Origin: Rhizophagus sp. LPA8_4_AMF | Taxonomy: Eukaryota > Glomeromycota > Glomeromycetes > Glomerales > Glomeraceae | Reading direction: 5' to 3' | DNA length: 31,082 nucleotides | Assembly (NCBI GenBank): GCA_021464525.1 | Contig: JADRCO010000552.1 | Span: 1-31,082, forward strand | In this document: in pieces, positions 1 to 8,542 of the stretch | Numbering within the stretch: the stretch's first letter is position 1 | Layout of the letters: each line of letters starts with the position of its first letter | Notes under the pieces: generated by a model | What the model was told of the DNA's origin: nothing | Databases searched by the model: none | The model's input: only the letters and a program-made list of their open reading frames with translations | Program-made: the position numbers and the translations under genes

Positions 1-336
1 AACCAAGAGCTTAACCGGTTAATTAACCGGTTAATATGAAAATTATTTAAAAAAAAATTTTTTGCTGAAGTTTTTGATTTTACTTATACATTCAGTTGCA
101 AGGAGATCATATTTTATCAATACTGTTATTAATAAATAAAAAAAAATTTAGTATTGATACTTCGAATTTGGGAACACATGACTGAAATTACCAAGTCTCT
201 GGGCCGCATTAAGTAAATCTGACCAGAATTATGAATTTATGGTCAAAATAGTTTTAACCGGTTAACCAATGTCTTAACCGGTTAACCGTCTTAACCGGTT
301 AATTAACTGGTTAACATTAACCGGTTCCAAGCTCTA
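1..336. repeat. AACCGGTT palindrome-rich repeat with hAT-like ends (left edge at window boundary)
   Basis: The 8-mer palindrome AACCGGTT occurs exactly at 13-20, 25-32, 256-263, 276-283, 293-300 and 319-326, with a one-base variant at 305-312. It usually sits inside TTAACCGGTTAA, and the copies cluster at both ends of a plain AT-rich centre. The reverse complement of the right end reads TAGAGCTTGGAACCGG and the left end reads AAGAGCTTAACCGG, so the ends are inverted repeats. TAGAG-type tips and palindromic subterminal motifs are usual for non-autonomous hAT elements. The 8 bp after the right end are CCTCAGAG. The matching left duplication is not visible because only four bases precede the left end. 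Element class is inference; the palindromes are seen directly. Confidence 0.6.
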
Positions 337-645
337 CCTCAGAGAAGGTAGTAGTGACGACTCAACAGGAAGAAAAGATATAAAAAGAAGAATCGAAACC
401 TGAAGGAGAAAAAAGTATGATGAAAGTCAATATGGTTCTGGCAGAGAAGCCATATAACAGAAAACCGACGTGTGAAGAGTACATAACTAGTCAGGTTAAC
501 GCAAGCTGTTCAACAAGGCTTACGCAAAAAGGAAGACACAAATGCTCGAAACAAGCGTGCTAAATTAGATAAAAAAATATATCGTATAGATGTAGAAATA
601 GGAATTAGTTTTTTAGAATGGAGCATTTATTTTATGCTTTTATAA
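337..645 (+). pseudogene. Frameshifted remnant of a lysine/arginine-rich protein C-terminus
   Basis: Two overlapping reading frames join into one protein-like stretch. The first frame starts right after the repeat (SEKVVVTTQQEEKI, stop near 381), then reads on through MMKVNMVLAEKP at 417 and CEEYITSQ near 490. After an apparent single-base shift around 490-500 the next frame gives RLTQAVQQGLRKKEDTNAR and KRAKLDKKIYRIDVEIG, ending FLEWS...MLL with TAA at 643-645. Codons here contain more CpG than the surrounding DNA, which supports real former coding. No family is recognised. The coding signal begins exactly at the end of the palindromic repeat, so the repeat probably landed inside this gene. 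One stop and one frameshift argue it is dead. Confidence 0.5.
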
Positions 646-1757
646 TACAAAAAAAAAAAAAAAAGAGATCCAAATGACATGATCAATTCCATCTGTTGAT
701 TTGGTTAACCTAGTAATTCATAATAGTCAGGTTTGTGTTCCAAATTCAAAAGTTAACATTGACAACATTATGATCATACTTCAAATGTGCCTATATTAAA
801 CATGAGACAATTGTGAAGTTCCACATTTGTCTAGGGAAGTAATGATTTGTAACGTAACATTTTTAGTGACTGATAGTTTACAAAATTTAACCATATGTTT
901 CTTACATCAATAAATAGTACGGTAATTTTATTAGAACTATTTGTATATACTTTCTTAAAATAAGCCTTGTTACGCTTAATTTACAATTTATTAAATTGCA
1001 GAAATGCAACAAATGTAACAAATGTAGAAATTTAATTATAAATTATTAATTTATAAATATATTTTAAATAATTTCTTTATCTTAACTCATTTTAATTATC
1101 GCCGTTTTCAAAATGGAATGGGCAGTCAGTTTATTTGTGATTGTATATTCGAATACCCAATAATGCTTGGATTGGTTAAAATCAATTATAAATAAAAGAT
1201 AAAATAAGATAAATTTGTAAATAAAATTTGAAGATACATTAATATCTGAAATTTTCAATTGGAGCAAAATTAATAGATCTATGTATTACGTGATAAAATC
1301 GAATAATCGCATTAAATATTGGTGGCAGAAGATGAATATGCATGGCAGAAGTTTAAAACTTTGCATAGATATTCTTTACATCATACATAATCTATGAAAA
1401 AAAAATAATAAAATATCTGCACTCATAATACAGGTTTTTTACTTAAAGGTTGTTACTTATGAAAGTTGGCCAATAATAATTTGATTGAATAAAAATCTAT
1501 TTAACTAAAATTTGATATAAAATAAGATTTTCAGTAAATTTTGGTAATATTTTGATATATGAAATTTTTCAATGAAGTAAAAAAAAAATATAACGGCACT
1601 AGTGATAAAATTGCGAATGATCGACAAATGAGACCAGCGATGATCTAATTTTGGCCGATGGGGACATGGTTTGATTTGGTCTACAACAGATCCAATAATT
1701 CGGTACATTATTATAAAACGTGAAACCAAAAAAAGTTGAGCCAAAAATACCATATTT
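646..1757. other. AT-rich intergenic DNA, no gene seen
   Basis: The stretch begins with an A-run at about 648-664 and is strongly AT-rich throughout. Short open frames here (for example the minus-strand ones at 1082-1267 and 1505-1753) are low-complexity and lack start context, domain motifs or splice structure. Nothing functional can be supported. Confidence 0.6.
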
Positions 1758-1958
1758 GTAACCTGTCAGGTACCTACCGCAAGTTTAGCAGGTACTTGCC
1801 GCAAATCTAGCAGCGATCATTCGCTGCAGATACCTGCTTCAAATTCAGCGGATACCTGCCTCAAATTCAGCAAACGTCCGCCGTGAAATAGCAGATACCT
1901 GTCGTGAAAATAACATGTATCTGCTGAAATAGCGGCGGACTTTTGTCAAGGGTGTTAT
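1758..1958. repeat. Compact hairpin repeat built from GCAGRTACCTGC motifs
   Basis: About 200 bp are markedly more GC-rich than the flanks. Near-palindromic motifs of the form GC[AG]G[AG]TAC[CT]TG[CT] occur at 1788, 1826, 1848 and 1891, some separated by CAAATTCAGC-type spacers. A perfect hairpin GCAGCGA-TCAT-TCGCTGC lies at 1810-1827. A larger hairpin pairs GTCCGCCG...AGCAGATAC at 1876-1898 with GTATCTGCT...CGGCGGAC at 1917-1940. The outer ends (GTAACCTGTCA on the left, TTGTCAAGGGTGTTAT on the right) are weakly inverted relative to each other, suggesting a MITE. No clear target duplication was found. Confidence 0.6.
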
Positions 1959-4315
1959 CATGCAGCTAATATAAGTGTGTCACCTCCTATTATTAGATCT
2001 AAATTAAATGCAGGGTTGAGTAACGCAAGATTATTACGCGAGTTCTTTGATTAAAACATTTACTGCTTATTGAATATATGAAATTCTTTCAATTTTAGAC
2101 TATAAAAAAGTACTAAAAAGAGTGTATACTCAGAAATACATAATTTGAAACATAAAAGAATGTTTACAGGCAAAAGACACGCCGAAAGTTAAATTATTTG
2201 ATAGATAATAAATTTAAAAAAAAGTTATATTATTGGAGTAATTATTATTTTAAATTTAAATCACATTTTTTTTATTACGATTACGAAAAAGGTTAGATTG
2301 CTTTTAAACAGTCATAGATAAGTTTTAGGTTTCTGTTGAAACTATACTACTTACAAAGATCTGTTCGGCGTAGAGACCCATTGAAAGAAATGAAAGACGA
2401 GTGAGTGCTCATTGATAACGTCTCTCACAATAAAAATGACGGAATATTTATATTTGATATAAATGATTTCCAAATGTGTCACCTTTTTATAATACACTGT
2501 ACTGTACATGGATAGATGTCTACATGCAACCTATTTTTGATAATAAAATAATATTAAAGCAAAATATATATATTTGTTATGACAAATTTCGTGTTAATGA
2601 AATCGGTACCCCTTTATTACCATTTGGAGAATCTATTAGGGAATGCGGTTAACGTTATAGTATAAACAATACTAATCGCTCATTGAAAGAAAATTTTTCA
2701 TTGCACGAAAGTACGTAATGCGCGCACAAAAGTTATGGTAATCTCATTTTAATTATTTGGTGCATGTCGGCTTATTGTGTGTTCGCAGGAAAATTTAAGT
2801 TCATATGACGCATTTTTATTATTAAAATAAATGAGCGAAATATTATTTTATAGTTTGCATTACGTTTTCCTTTTAAAAAATAATACTCTTAAATATCAAC
2901 ATTTATAGATAAGAAGTAAAAAAAAGGGTTATTGGTTAACAATTGACAATGAGTTGTATAACATTACCCCCTTTTCGATGTCAACAATTCACGTAAAAAT
3001 ATTTTTAACTTGTAATTTTGTACGTGTCATATCTGTTATTGTATCACATAATATAATGTTCAAATTTTCTTTATGACAGCGATATGATTCTGAAAAATAA
3101 AATAAATATACTCATGTACAAGGCGTAATTGATTATAATATTTCCACTTTTAGGCTAAGCCAAATATTCGTCACAAGTGCCACGAAAGAAAACTTACGGT
3201 ATAAAAGGTATTCACATTTACTATAGAGATCAGCTTTAATTACCCAAGAAAGCGATAAATAAGAATACATTCGGGTTTGTATCATAACGATCTGGCCGAT
3301 TGGTTTAGTTATGGAAAATACAGTCATTAATGAAATATTCGGTATAACATTAAAATAAGTAAATGAAAAAATTATTTTATTCATTAAATTAACTTCAAGA
3401 ATTCGAGAAATCATAAAAATATATCCGAATAAAATTAATAAATGAACTTCAAACAAACCATGAAAAAAAAATCGGAGCCAATCATTTTTTTTGTGGGTAA
3501 CATTTTTTTTTTTTCCTGCTTCGCTATTTTAAAAAATTCCTATTAAACCAAAGAAAATGATTTGTTATATCAAAAGTCATTTTAAAGCAAACCGATTGTG
3601 TTTATAAACGAACAATTGATTATTATAATGGTTCGTCACTTACATGTAAATTTATATTCACAAATCACTATCCTCCACTACAATTTTGGCTTAGAATACT
3701 AATTATACAATCACTGTCATATAATGATAATTATAGATTAATTATTTATCTTATTTAAATAATGCCTTATTGTTTGTTTATTTATCCTTATTATTAAAAT
3801 AAAAGGCTTGCAGTATAATAAATCAATAATCAGGTATTGTTTCTCGTTTTTTTTTCTTTCAAATTAAAGTAAAATAATGATTTTTAAAACGCTTCGTTAC
3901 TTAAGTATCAACCTTATAAGAAAAACTATTTCGTCTAAGTTCAAATATATTTTATACTTTATCAAAGAAAAAAAAGCCCAGTTAAAACTTAAATAAATAT
4001 ATAATTTTATTTTCATATGAATGTCTTAATCTGCAGAGTAACAATATATACTTATTAGATCTTATTTGGTTATGTAAGAATTACACATTGCATAAAACTC
4101 TGTGTCCCAATTGCTGTATTACTATGATGATAAATTTAACATAGATAGTATAAATAAACCTTACAGTATTTATAAAAATTACTATTTTAAAAGGAACCAT
4201 AATAATTCCATAAAAAGATATATTAGAAGAATGAGTTAATCATATATCATATATCATAATCATATTCGTAATTTAAACAATAAAAAAAAGGAATCTTTTA
4301 ATCGTACTAAAAATA
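1959..4315. other. AT-rich intergenic DNA with one weak hairpin, no convincing gene
   Basis: About 2.3 kb of AT-rich sequence. Around 2935-2996 an imperfect inverted repeat is visible (AACAATTGACA versus TGTCAACAATT) enclosing CCCCCTTTT. A hydrophobic minus-strand open frame at 3133-3456 has no ATG start, is preceded by a nine-T run and matches nothing recognised, so it is not called. The interval 3457-4315 is the 3' flank of the small protein gene that follows. No RNA gene or repeat array was found. Confidence 0.55.
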
Positions 4316-4795
4316 TTACAACTTTGGTTGAACATCAATCAAAACATTAGCGTTAGGTTTCTTAATTTGTTTCGACTCCAATAAGTATTCATTCAAATTA
4401 GATTCTAAATTATTACGTTGATAATTACTAAAAGTCAAAAGCTCTTGTTGTTCATCGCCTTGTTTAAGCTCAATTCCATACATCTTTTTGTTCAAAAATT
4501 GAACAATTAGTGAGTGTGAAATCAATATACATGTTATCCTATAAAGATTTTTATCGTCCAGTTTATAATAGAATGTATGATCAGAAGAAAATTCATTCTT
4601 GTTGATATTTTCGTTCAATAATTCACAAGTGATATGATAAATCTGATAATCGTTTGGCGGGTTATAAAAAAATGCCATTTTAAAGTTATCGTTCGAACAG
4701 TTTGATGAGCTGGTCAATTGATTCAACTGTTCAATATTTGTACAGGAATTAGCGTAAACGACTTCTTCGACTTCTTGATTGTGTGTTGGATTCAT
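4316..4795 (-). CDS. Small uncharacterised protein with a duplicated Y-[HR]-I-T-C motif (159 aa)
   Basis: An intact single-exon frame with ATG at 4795-4793 and a TAA stop. The function is not recognised. The protein is polar and acidic at the N terminus, with no signal peptide or membrane segment. Its clearest feature is an internal repeat: residues 42-57 read FFY, spacer, then YHITC, followed by E-L-L; residues 75-89 read FYY, spacer, then YRITC, followed by I-L-I. The two copies are about 32 residues apart. The C-terminal third is Q/N/E/L-rich, may be helical, and ends in a lysine/proline tail. A third version, FFHVTC with FFHY just upstream, occurs in a broken frame at 28494-28688, so this is probably a small lineage-specific family. 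The leader between ATG and about -60 contains the repeated string TAGTTTTAC. Real gene status is likely but rests on ORF length in AT-rich DNA and on the repeated motif. Confidence 0.65.
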   Translation of the reverse strand: MNPTHNQEVEEVVYANSCTNIEQLNQLTSSSNCSNDNFKMAFFYNPPNDYQIYHITCELLNENINKNEFSSDHTFYYKLDDKNLYRITCILISHSLIVQFLNKKMYGIELKQGDEQQELLTFSNYQRNNLESNLNEYLLESKQIKKPNANVLIDVQPKL

Positions 4796-6571
4796 TGTGG
4801 AAAATTTATTTAGTAAAACTAACGATTTGATTGATTGTAAAACTAACTTGTGAATTTTTGGTGAGGAATAAGGCTTATTTTATAAACTTTTTTTATACTG
4901 ATCACATTATTACTGCAGTTAACTAAAATGATCGATCGTAATGATGATTGATAATGAACAATCAAGAATAATATAATAACGTACAATAGTATAAATTAAT
5001 TACTTTCTAAAAAAAATAAAAGGGGAAAGTTTCAAAGAAACAAAGATTATTTATAAACTTTATGATTCTGATGCATAATCAGACCGTCGTATTTAACGCC
5101 TCCTTATTAGAGACCTCCAAAAAAACCATTTGATCTCAGTTTATTTTATAGTTGCACAATGATGTTTACTAAAAATAAATCTCCGTTTTTGCTCCGGGGG
5201 CGATTAAGGAATCTTGTCATGACGTGTTTAAATAAGATTGAAAGAATATTTAGTTTAAATCTATCCAAAATTGGTTAAATCTGGCGAAAACCGGCGCATT
5301 TCATAAGTATATTTATGGATTAGATTACCAACCGTATGATAGCAAAAAAAAACCATAATGATATGACAATGAGGTAAACGAATCTAAATCTTATGCAATT
5401 TTTTTTAACAAATAATATTATAGGAATAATTTTATATTTTCGCTTTGTTGAAAGTACAAGATTTAGATTTTTTATATTTTAAAATTCTTAATCATACGAG
5501 GATTGGTAAAGCACCTTTGACGAGATTGGAGCTGTTAACGAATATTCATTTTGTTATTTCATTACGATCTTCGTAACAATCTAATTTCGTCATAATTAAG
5601 ATAATTATAAATCAGCAATGCGGTGGCTTATCGAAAATTAGCAAATCATGTTCTTCCATTTTTGATATATTTTTTATATTTTTCAAAAAGTAAAAGAATT
5701 TTAAAAACCAGGTAAAAAAAAGTCGATTTTTAATCATTTTATAATGCCGAGGAAATATTCTAAAAACGGCGAAAAAAAGTATTATAGCTGATTTGAGACA
5801 CGTTAGCCAAGAACACAACTAATTAACTGAATCTTCATTCTAGGATAGCAAACCGGATTACTATCTTGCAAGGGCATGGGAAAAGGGAAGATCTTAACAT
5901 TAATCAAATCTTGTACATTCCTATCACATAAGAAAAATGACGAAAAAATAAGAAATAGCTTTTCACTTGTGAGTTAAAAAGGTAGGTATAATATGGATTG
6001 AAATATAACATTATATTAACATTCGACTTCCCATATTATTTTAAAAGAAATAGAGAATGTGTGATTCGAAAACTAAAACAATCAACCACCACTGCAAGTG
6101 TTGTAGGCCAATTCATTAGGTGAAACTTCATGACATTGACGACTAGTTTTAGTTGAATAAGTAATACAATCTTTGTTATTGCGGTTGCAAAAATTCTTGC
6201 AATATCAATTGATGAGTACAGACAAAAGGAACAAAAAAAAACCTTAGCCCACAACATTTGGAGATATTGATTCTCAAGGAATGGAACGATCAATTATAAG
6301 GCAACACCAATTTTCGGTTCGCGTCACTCGGACGGGTCACCTATTCGAATATGTCGTTTGTGAAGCTTGATATGTTACATGAAAGTAGGAGAAGAAAAGA
6401 AGAGAAATTTGTAAAATCAAGTAAGCAAAAAAATGGCAAATCTAATTAATAGTATAAAAATGTTTATTATTATTTTTATTTTTCAACTTAGACGGCAAAC
6501 ACGAATTTTTAATTCGCGTTTTGTTGTCACGTGGTAAATTTTAATATATACATTGTGCTAGAAACTTTTCA
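4796..6571. other. AT-rich intergenic DNA, no gene supported; one hairpin
   Basis: The first part is the upstream region of the small minus-strand gene. The minus-strand frames at 5612-5818 and 6036-6293 are hydrophobic AT-driven frames; the latter has only a TTG at its left limit. Neither has a recognisable motif. A near-perfect hairpin, AACACGAATT-TTT-AATTCGCGTT, lies at 6498-6520. No RNA gene was seen. Confidence 0.5.
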
Positions 6572-6688
6572 TCGACTAATGTTTTGATAAATAAGAAAAA
6601 CTCTCTCCTGAACCCGTCGTTTTTTTTTGTAATTGCACAGTAAATATAAAATTAAAATTTTTTTTTCACACTTTCCCCTTGAAGGGCC

Positions 6689-6733
6689 GAGAAGCGAGGA
6701 CCACGAGGTGGCCTCACGGCGGGTACGCTTCTC
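6689..6733 (+). promoter_or_regulatory. GC-rich leader hairpin just before the element's ORF
   Basis: GAGAAGCG at 6689-6696 pairs perfectly with CGCTTCTC at 6726-6733. The 29-nt loop contains further complementary pieces (GAGGACCAC, GGTGGCCTC). It is the most GC-rich patch for more than a kilobase either way and ends nine bases before the ATG at 6743. Such a structure in the transcript could affect translation or be a packaging/recognition element for the retrotransposition machinery. That role is inference. Confidence 0.6.
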
Positions 6734-6742
6734 TTATTATCT

Positions 6743-7723
6743 ATGGCGATCCGAGAGAGTACTCAACCACCTATTTTAGACTTGTCTATTCGACACACTT
6801 TCGTTTTTCCGGGTGACAAATGTTATACCTTCCCACCTTCTTCTGAAGTTTATACAAATAATAAACCAGGACGTGTTGACTACCCTGGAGGTCACTGGGA
6901 CGTAGTCCCATTTTTTGATTATTCTGACACTATTATTTTAGACTCTCATAACACTTTTTATTATAATGATACCATATATATTTTTTTGGATAATATTTTT
7001 TATAAATTTGATCGTTCTATGTTCATTGAACCACACCATTATGTCACCGCTTATGATTTCGAGCCAGTAGTCGATACTATTAATAATTCCCCTATTAAAC
7101 CTGTCGTACCAAATACTGACAAATCTATTTTTCAAAACGAAGCCGAAATCCACGGTTGGATTAGTTATAATTTTTTCTATCTTTATGATATTTCTTTCAT
7201 TCTCTCACTTCATTCAGCTTGGTCACTTGTCCAAGGTACCCGAAATCTTATTATGGAAATCACCCATGCAAAACTTGATGTACCTTCCATCGAGATCGAA
7301 CCAATCGAATTTCACGCTCAAATAATTGACAATTATGGTAAATGCCTTTACAACTCCAATCATCTTCCGGATTTATTCCTCAAACATCCACGTGACAAAC
7401 AACGTCACCATAGAAAAAATTATCAACAACGATACCTTTATTGGCTCGGTTTTCGACAACGCCATTTGAGAAAATCCAACCTCGACCATAACTACACATC
7501 CATCTTCGAGCTATTATCACGGCGTATATGGCTCGACCTCTACTGGCTCTTTGTTTTCCCGGCTCTTTTATTTTATTTCGTGATGTGGGGTCGTTTTATA
7601 ACTTTTTTCATGCTTTGTATTAATATAAATGATAGAAATTTTTTCGGCGTCCGGGTTTCATTTGTAGAGGGCTTATTTTTCTTCTTGTTTTTCTTTATTT
7701 TTATCTCTCTTTTTTTAATATAA
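6743..7723 (+). CDS. Uncharacterised ORF of the retroelement (326 aa, hydrophobic C-terminus)
   Basis: An intact frame with ATG at 6743 directly after the leader hairpin. No known domain is recognised; there is no RT, endonuclease or zinc-knuckle signature. Residues 1-190 are aromatic- and aspartate-rich (VVPFFDYSDTIILD, FYYNDTIYIFLDN) with NDT-type N-glycosylation sequons but no N-terminal signal peptide. About residues 210-245 are His/Arg-rich (KHPRDKQRHHRKNYQQR). From about 265 onward there are hydrophobic stretches (LFVFPALLFYFVMW; then a Phe/Leu/Ile tail) that could be membrane segments but are also what T-rich DNA encodes. The abrupt composition change near 7380-7400 may mark a frameshift; the +1 frame there reads TIEKIINNDTFIGSVFDNAI then stops. 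Synonymous C is used more than in neighbouring genes, suggesting an origin outside this locus. Confidence 0.6.
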   Translation: MAIRESTQPPILDLSIRHTFVFPGDKCYTFPPSSEVYTNNKPGRVDYPGGHWDVVPFFDYSDTIILDSHNTFYYNDTIYIFLDNIFYKFDRSMFIEPHHYVTAYDFEPVVDTINNSPIKPVVPNTDKSIFQNEAEIHGWISYNFFYLYDISFILSLHSAWSLVQGTRNLIMEITHAKLDVPSIEIEPIEFHAQIIDNYGKCLYNSNHLPDLFLKHPRDKQRHHRKNYQQRYLYWLGFRQRHLRKSNLDHNYTSIFELLSRRIWLDLYWLFVFPALLFYFVMWGRFITFFMLCININDRNFFGVRVSFVEGLFFFLFFFIFISLFLI

Positions 7724-7951
7724 CTCCGGCTTAGCCGTTCTGGAAATGTTTCCCTGCGACTCCCTTATTCTTTTTTTTAGCCAAGTGACGTTACCTATCC
7801 CTCGGGATCTGTATCTTGTTACAGTTGTTTTGATTTCTGTTTAATTCTATGTAATGTAGTTTCTTTGAAGTTGTTTACTGTAATTTGTTCACTGTGTGAA
7901 ATAAAAATAAAAATAAAAATAAAAAGTCGACTAATGTTTTGATGGACTAAA

Positions 7952-8128
7952 TCACTTCGAAACCTGCTTCCCGTCAATCAGATGATAAATCCCCAAGAAT
8001 CTCTTCTTTTTGTTTTCTTTTTCAACAGTTAAACCTTCCCAATCCTTCAAAATTTCTGATTTGTAACTAATATAGGTGTTAACTGGTTTTACGTATAAAA
8101 TTTTTTATAAACCCAGATCCCGAGCCAT
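7952..8128 (-). pseudogene. Short protein relic with one internal stop, next to the retroelement insertion
   Basis: A minus-strand frame of 59 codons from ATG (8128-8126) to TGA (7954-7952) is interrupted once by TAA (8107-8105) after MARDLGL. The rest reads like genuine protein: KILYVKPVNTYISYKSEIL, then KDWEGLTVEKENKKKRFLG and IYHLIDGKQVSK. Alternatively an acceptor TATATTAG just before TTACAAATCAG makes this the last exon of a spliced gene whose upstream exons I could not find. No family is recognised. The retroelement's target duplication begins 8 bp past the stop codon, so that insertion hit the 3' flank of this gene. Confidence 0.4.
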
Positions 8129-8234
8129 TTTAAATTTCAATGTTATGTGAACCGAAATATCGAATTTGTGGCCTAAGACATTTTGTTGAGTCAGAAGTTA
8201 TTGAGTAAAGAGAGAAAAAATAACATCTAGAAAA

Positions 8235-8542
8235 GATATGAGGGACGAAGTAATTTTTGTAATTTATTAGCTAGCACTAAATATTATTATTTTCACAAAT
8301 TTTATAATAAAGATAGAAAAAAAAAAATCGATACGTGAAGGTCACAAAAATCTTTTCATATATCTGAAATCGAAATAACTTTTCACTTCGTGTTGTTTAG
8401 TAGTAAGGTATTATAGAATTTTCCACACTATACCGCCGAATTCAAAAAAGAATTATCCTATGTAAAATAAAATATCCCACATGAAATGCCGTCGTAATAG
8501 TTGGTTCAACATCTGACGGATGAATCAGAATCTAGTATCACG
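8235..8542 (+). repeat. Dispersed repeat, left copy (inverted relative to 12512-12671)
   Basis: This stretch matches the reverse complement of 12512-12671 in an ordered series of blocks: GATATGAGGGACGAA, then TACGTGAA-GTCA, TATxTCTGAAATC, ACTTCGTGTxTTG, TAGTAGTAAGxTATTAT, ATTTTCCACA, and ATGAATCAGAAxCTAGTATCAC. The left copy is longer because of an extra block of about 90 bp around 8428-8520 and another near 8255-8320. Edges fall off sharply at GATATGAGGG and TAGTATCAC. It is probably an old non-autonomous transposon copy. No coding is seen. Confidence 0.7.

Larger units (their letters stand above)
6572..7943 (+). mobile_element. Short ORF-bearing retroelement with 17-bp target-site duplication
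   Basis: The 17-mer TCGACTAATGTTTTGAT occurs at 6572-6588 and again, identically, at 7927-7943. Between the copies lies a 1338-bp unit (6589-7926) that ends in a tail of four ATAAAA units (7901-7924). A long perfect target duplication plus an A-rich simple-repeat tail on the 3' side is the hallmark of target-primed reverse transcription by a non-LTR (LINE) machinery. The unit holds one intact ORF (6743-7723) preceded by a GC-rich leader hairpin and followed by a T-rich 3' region. It has no visible reverse transcriptase, so it is either a non-autonomous LINE derivative or a retrocopied gene. The perfect duplication implies a recent insertion. Base composition is less AT-rich than the flanks, again consistent with a newcomer. 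Confidence 0.85.

Noticed and set aside
3133..3456. Hydrophobic minus-strand frame of 107 codons
   Set aside because: It has TTG rather than ATG at its left limit, is preceded by a homopolymer run, and shows no family motif or splice context.
6036..6293. Minus-strand 85-codon membrane-like frame
   Set aside because: It has no ATG start and hydrophobicity typical of AT-rich noncoding DNA.
6743..7723. Possible viral envelope-like origin of the 326-aa ORF (sequons, C-terminal hydrophobics)
   Set aside because: It has no signal peptide, no cysteine pattern and no fusion-peptide-like order, and the hydrophobic tail is explained by T-rich DNA.
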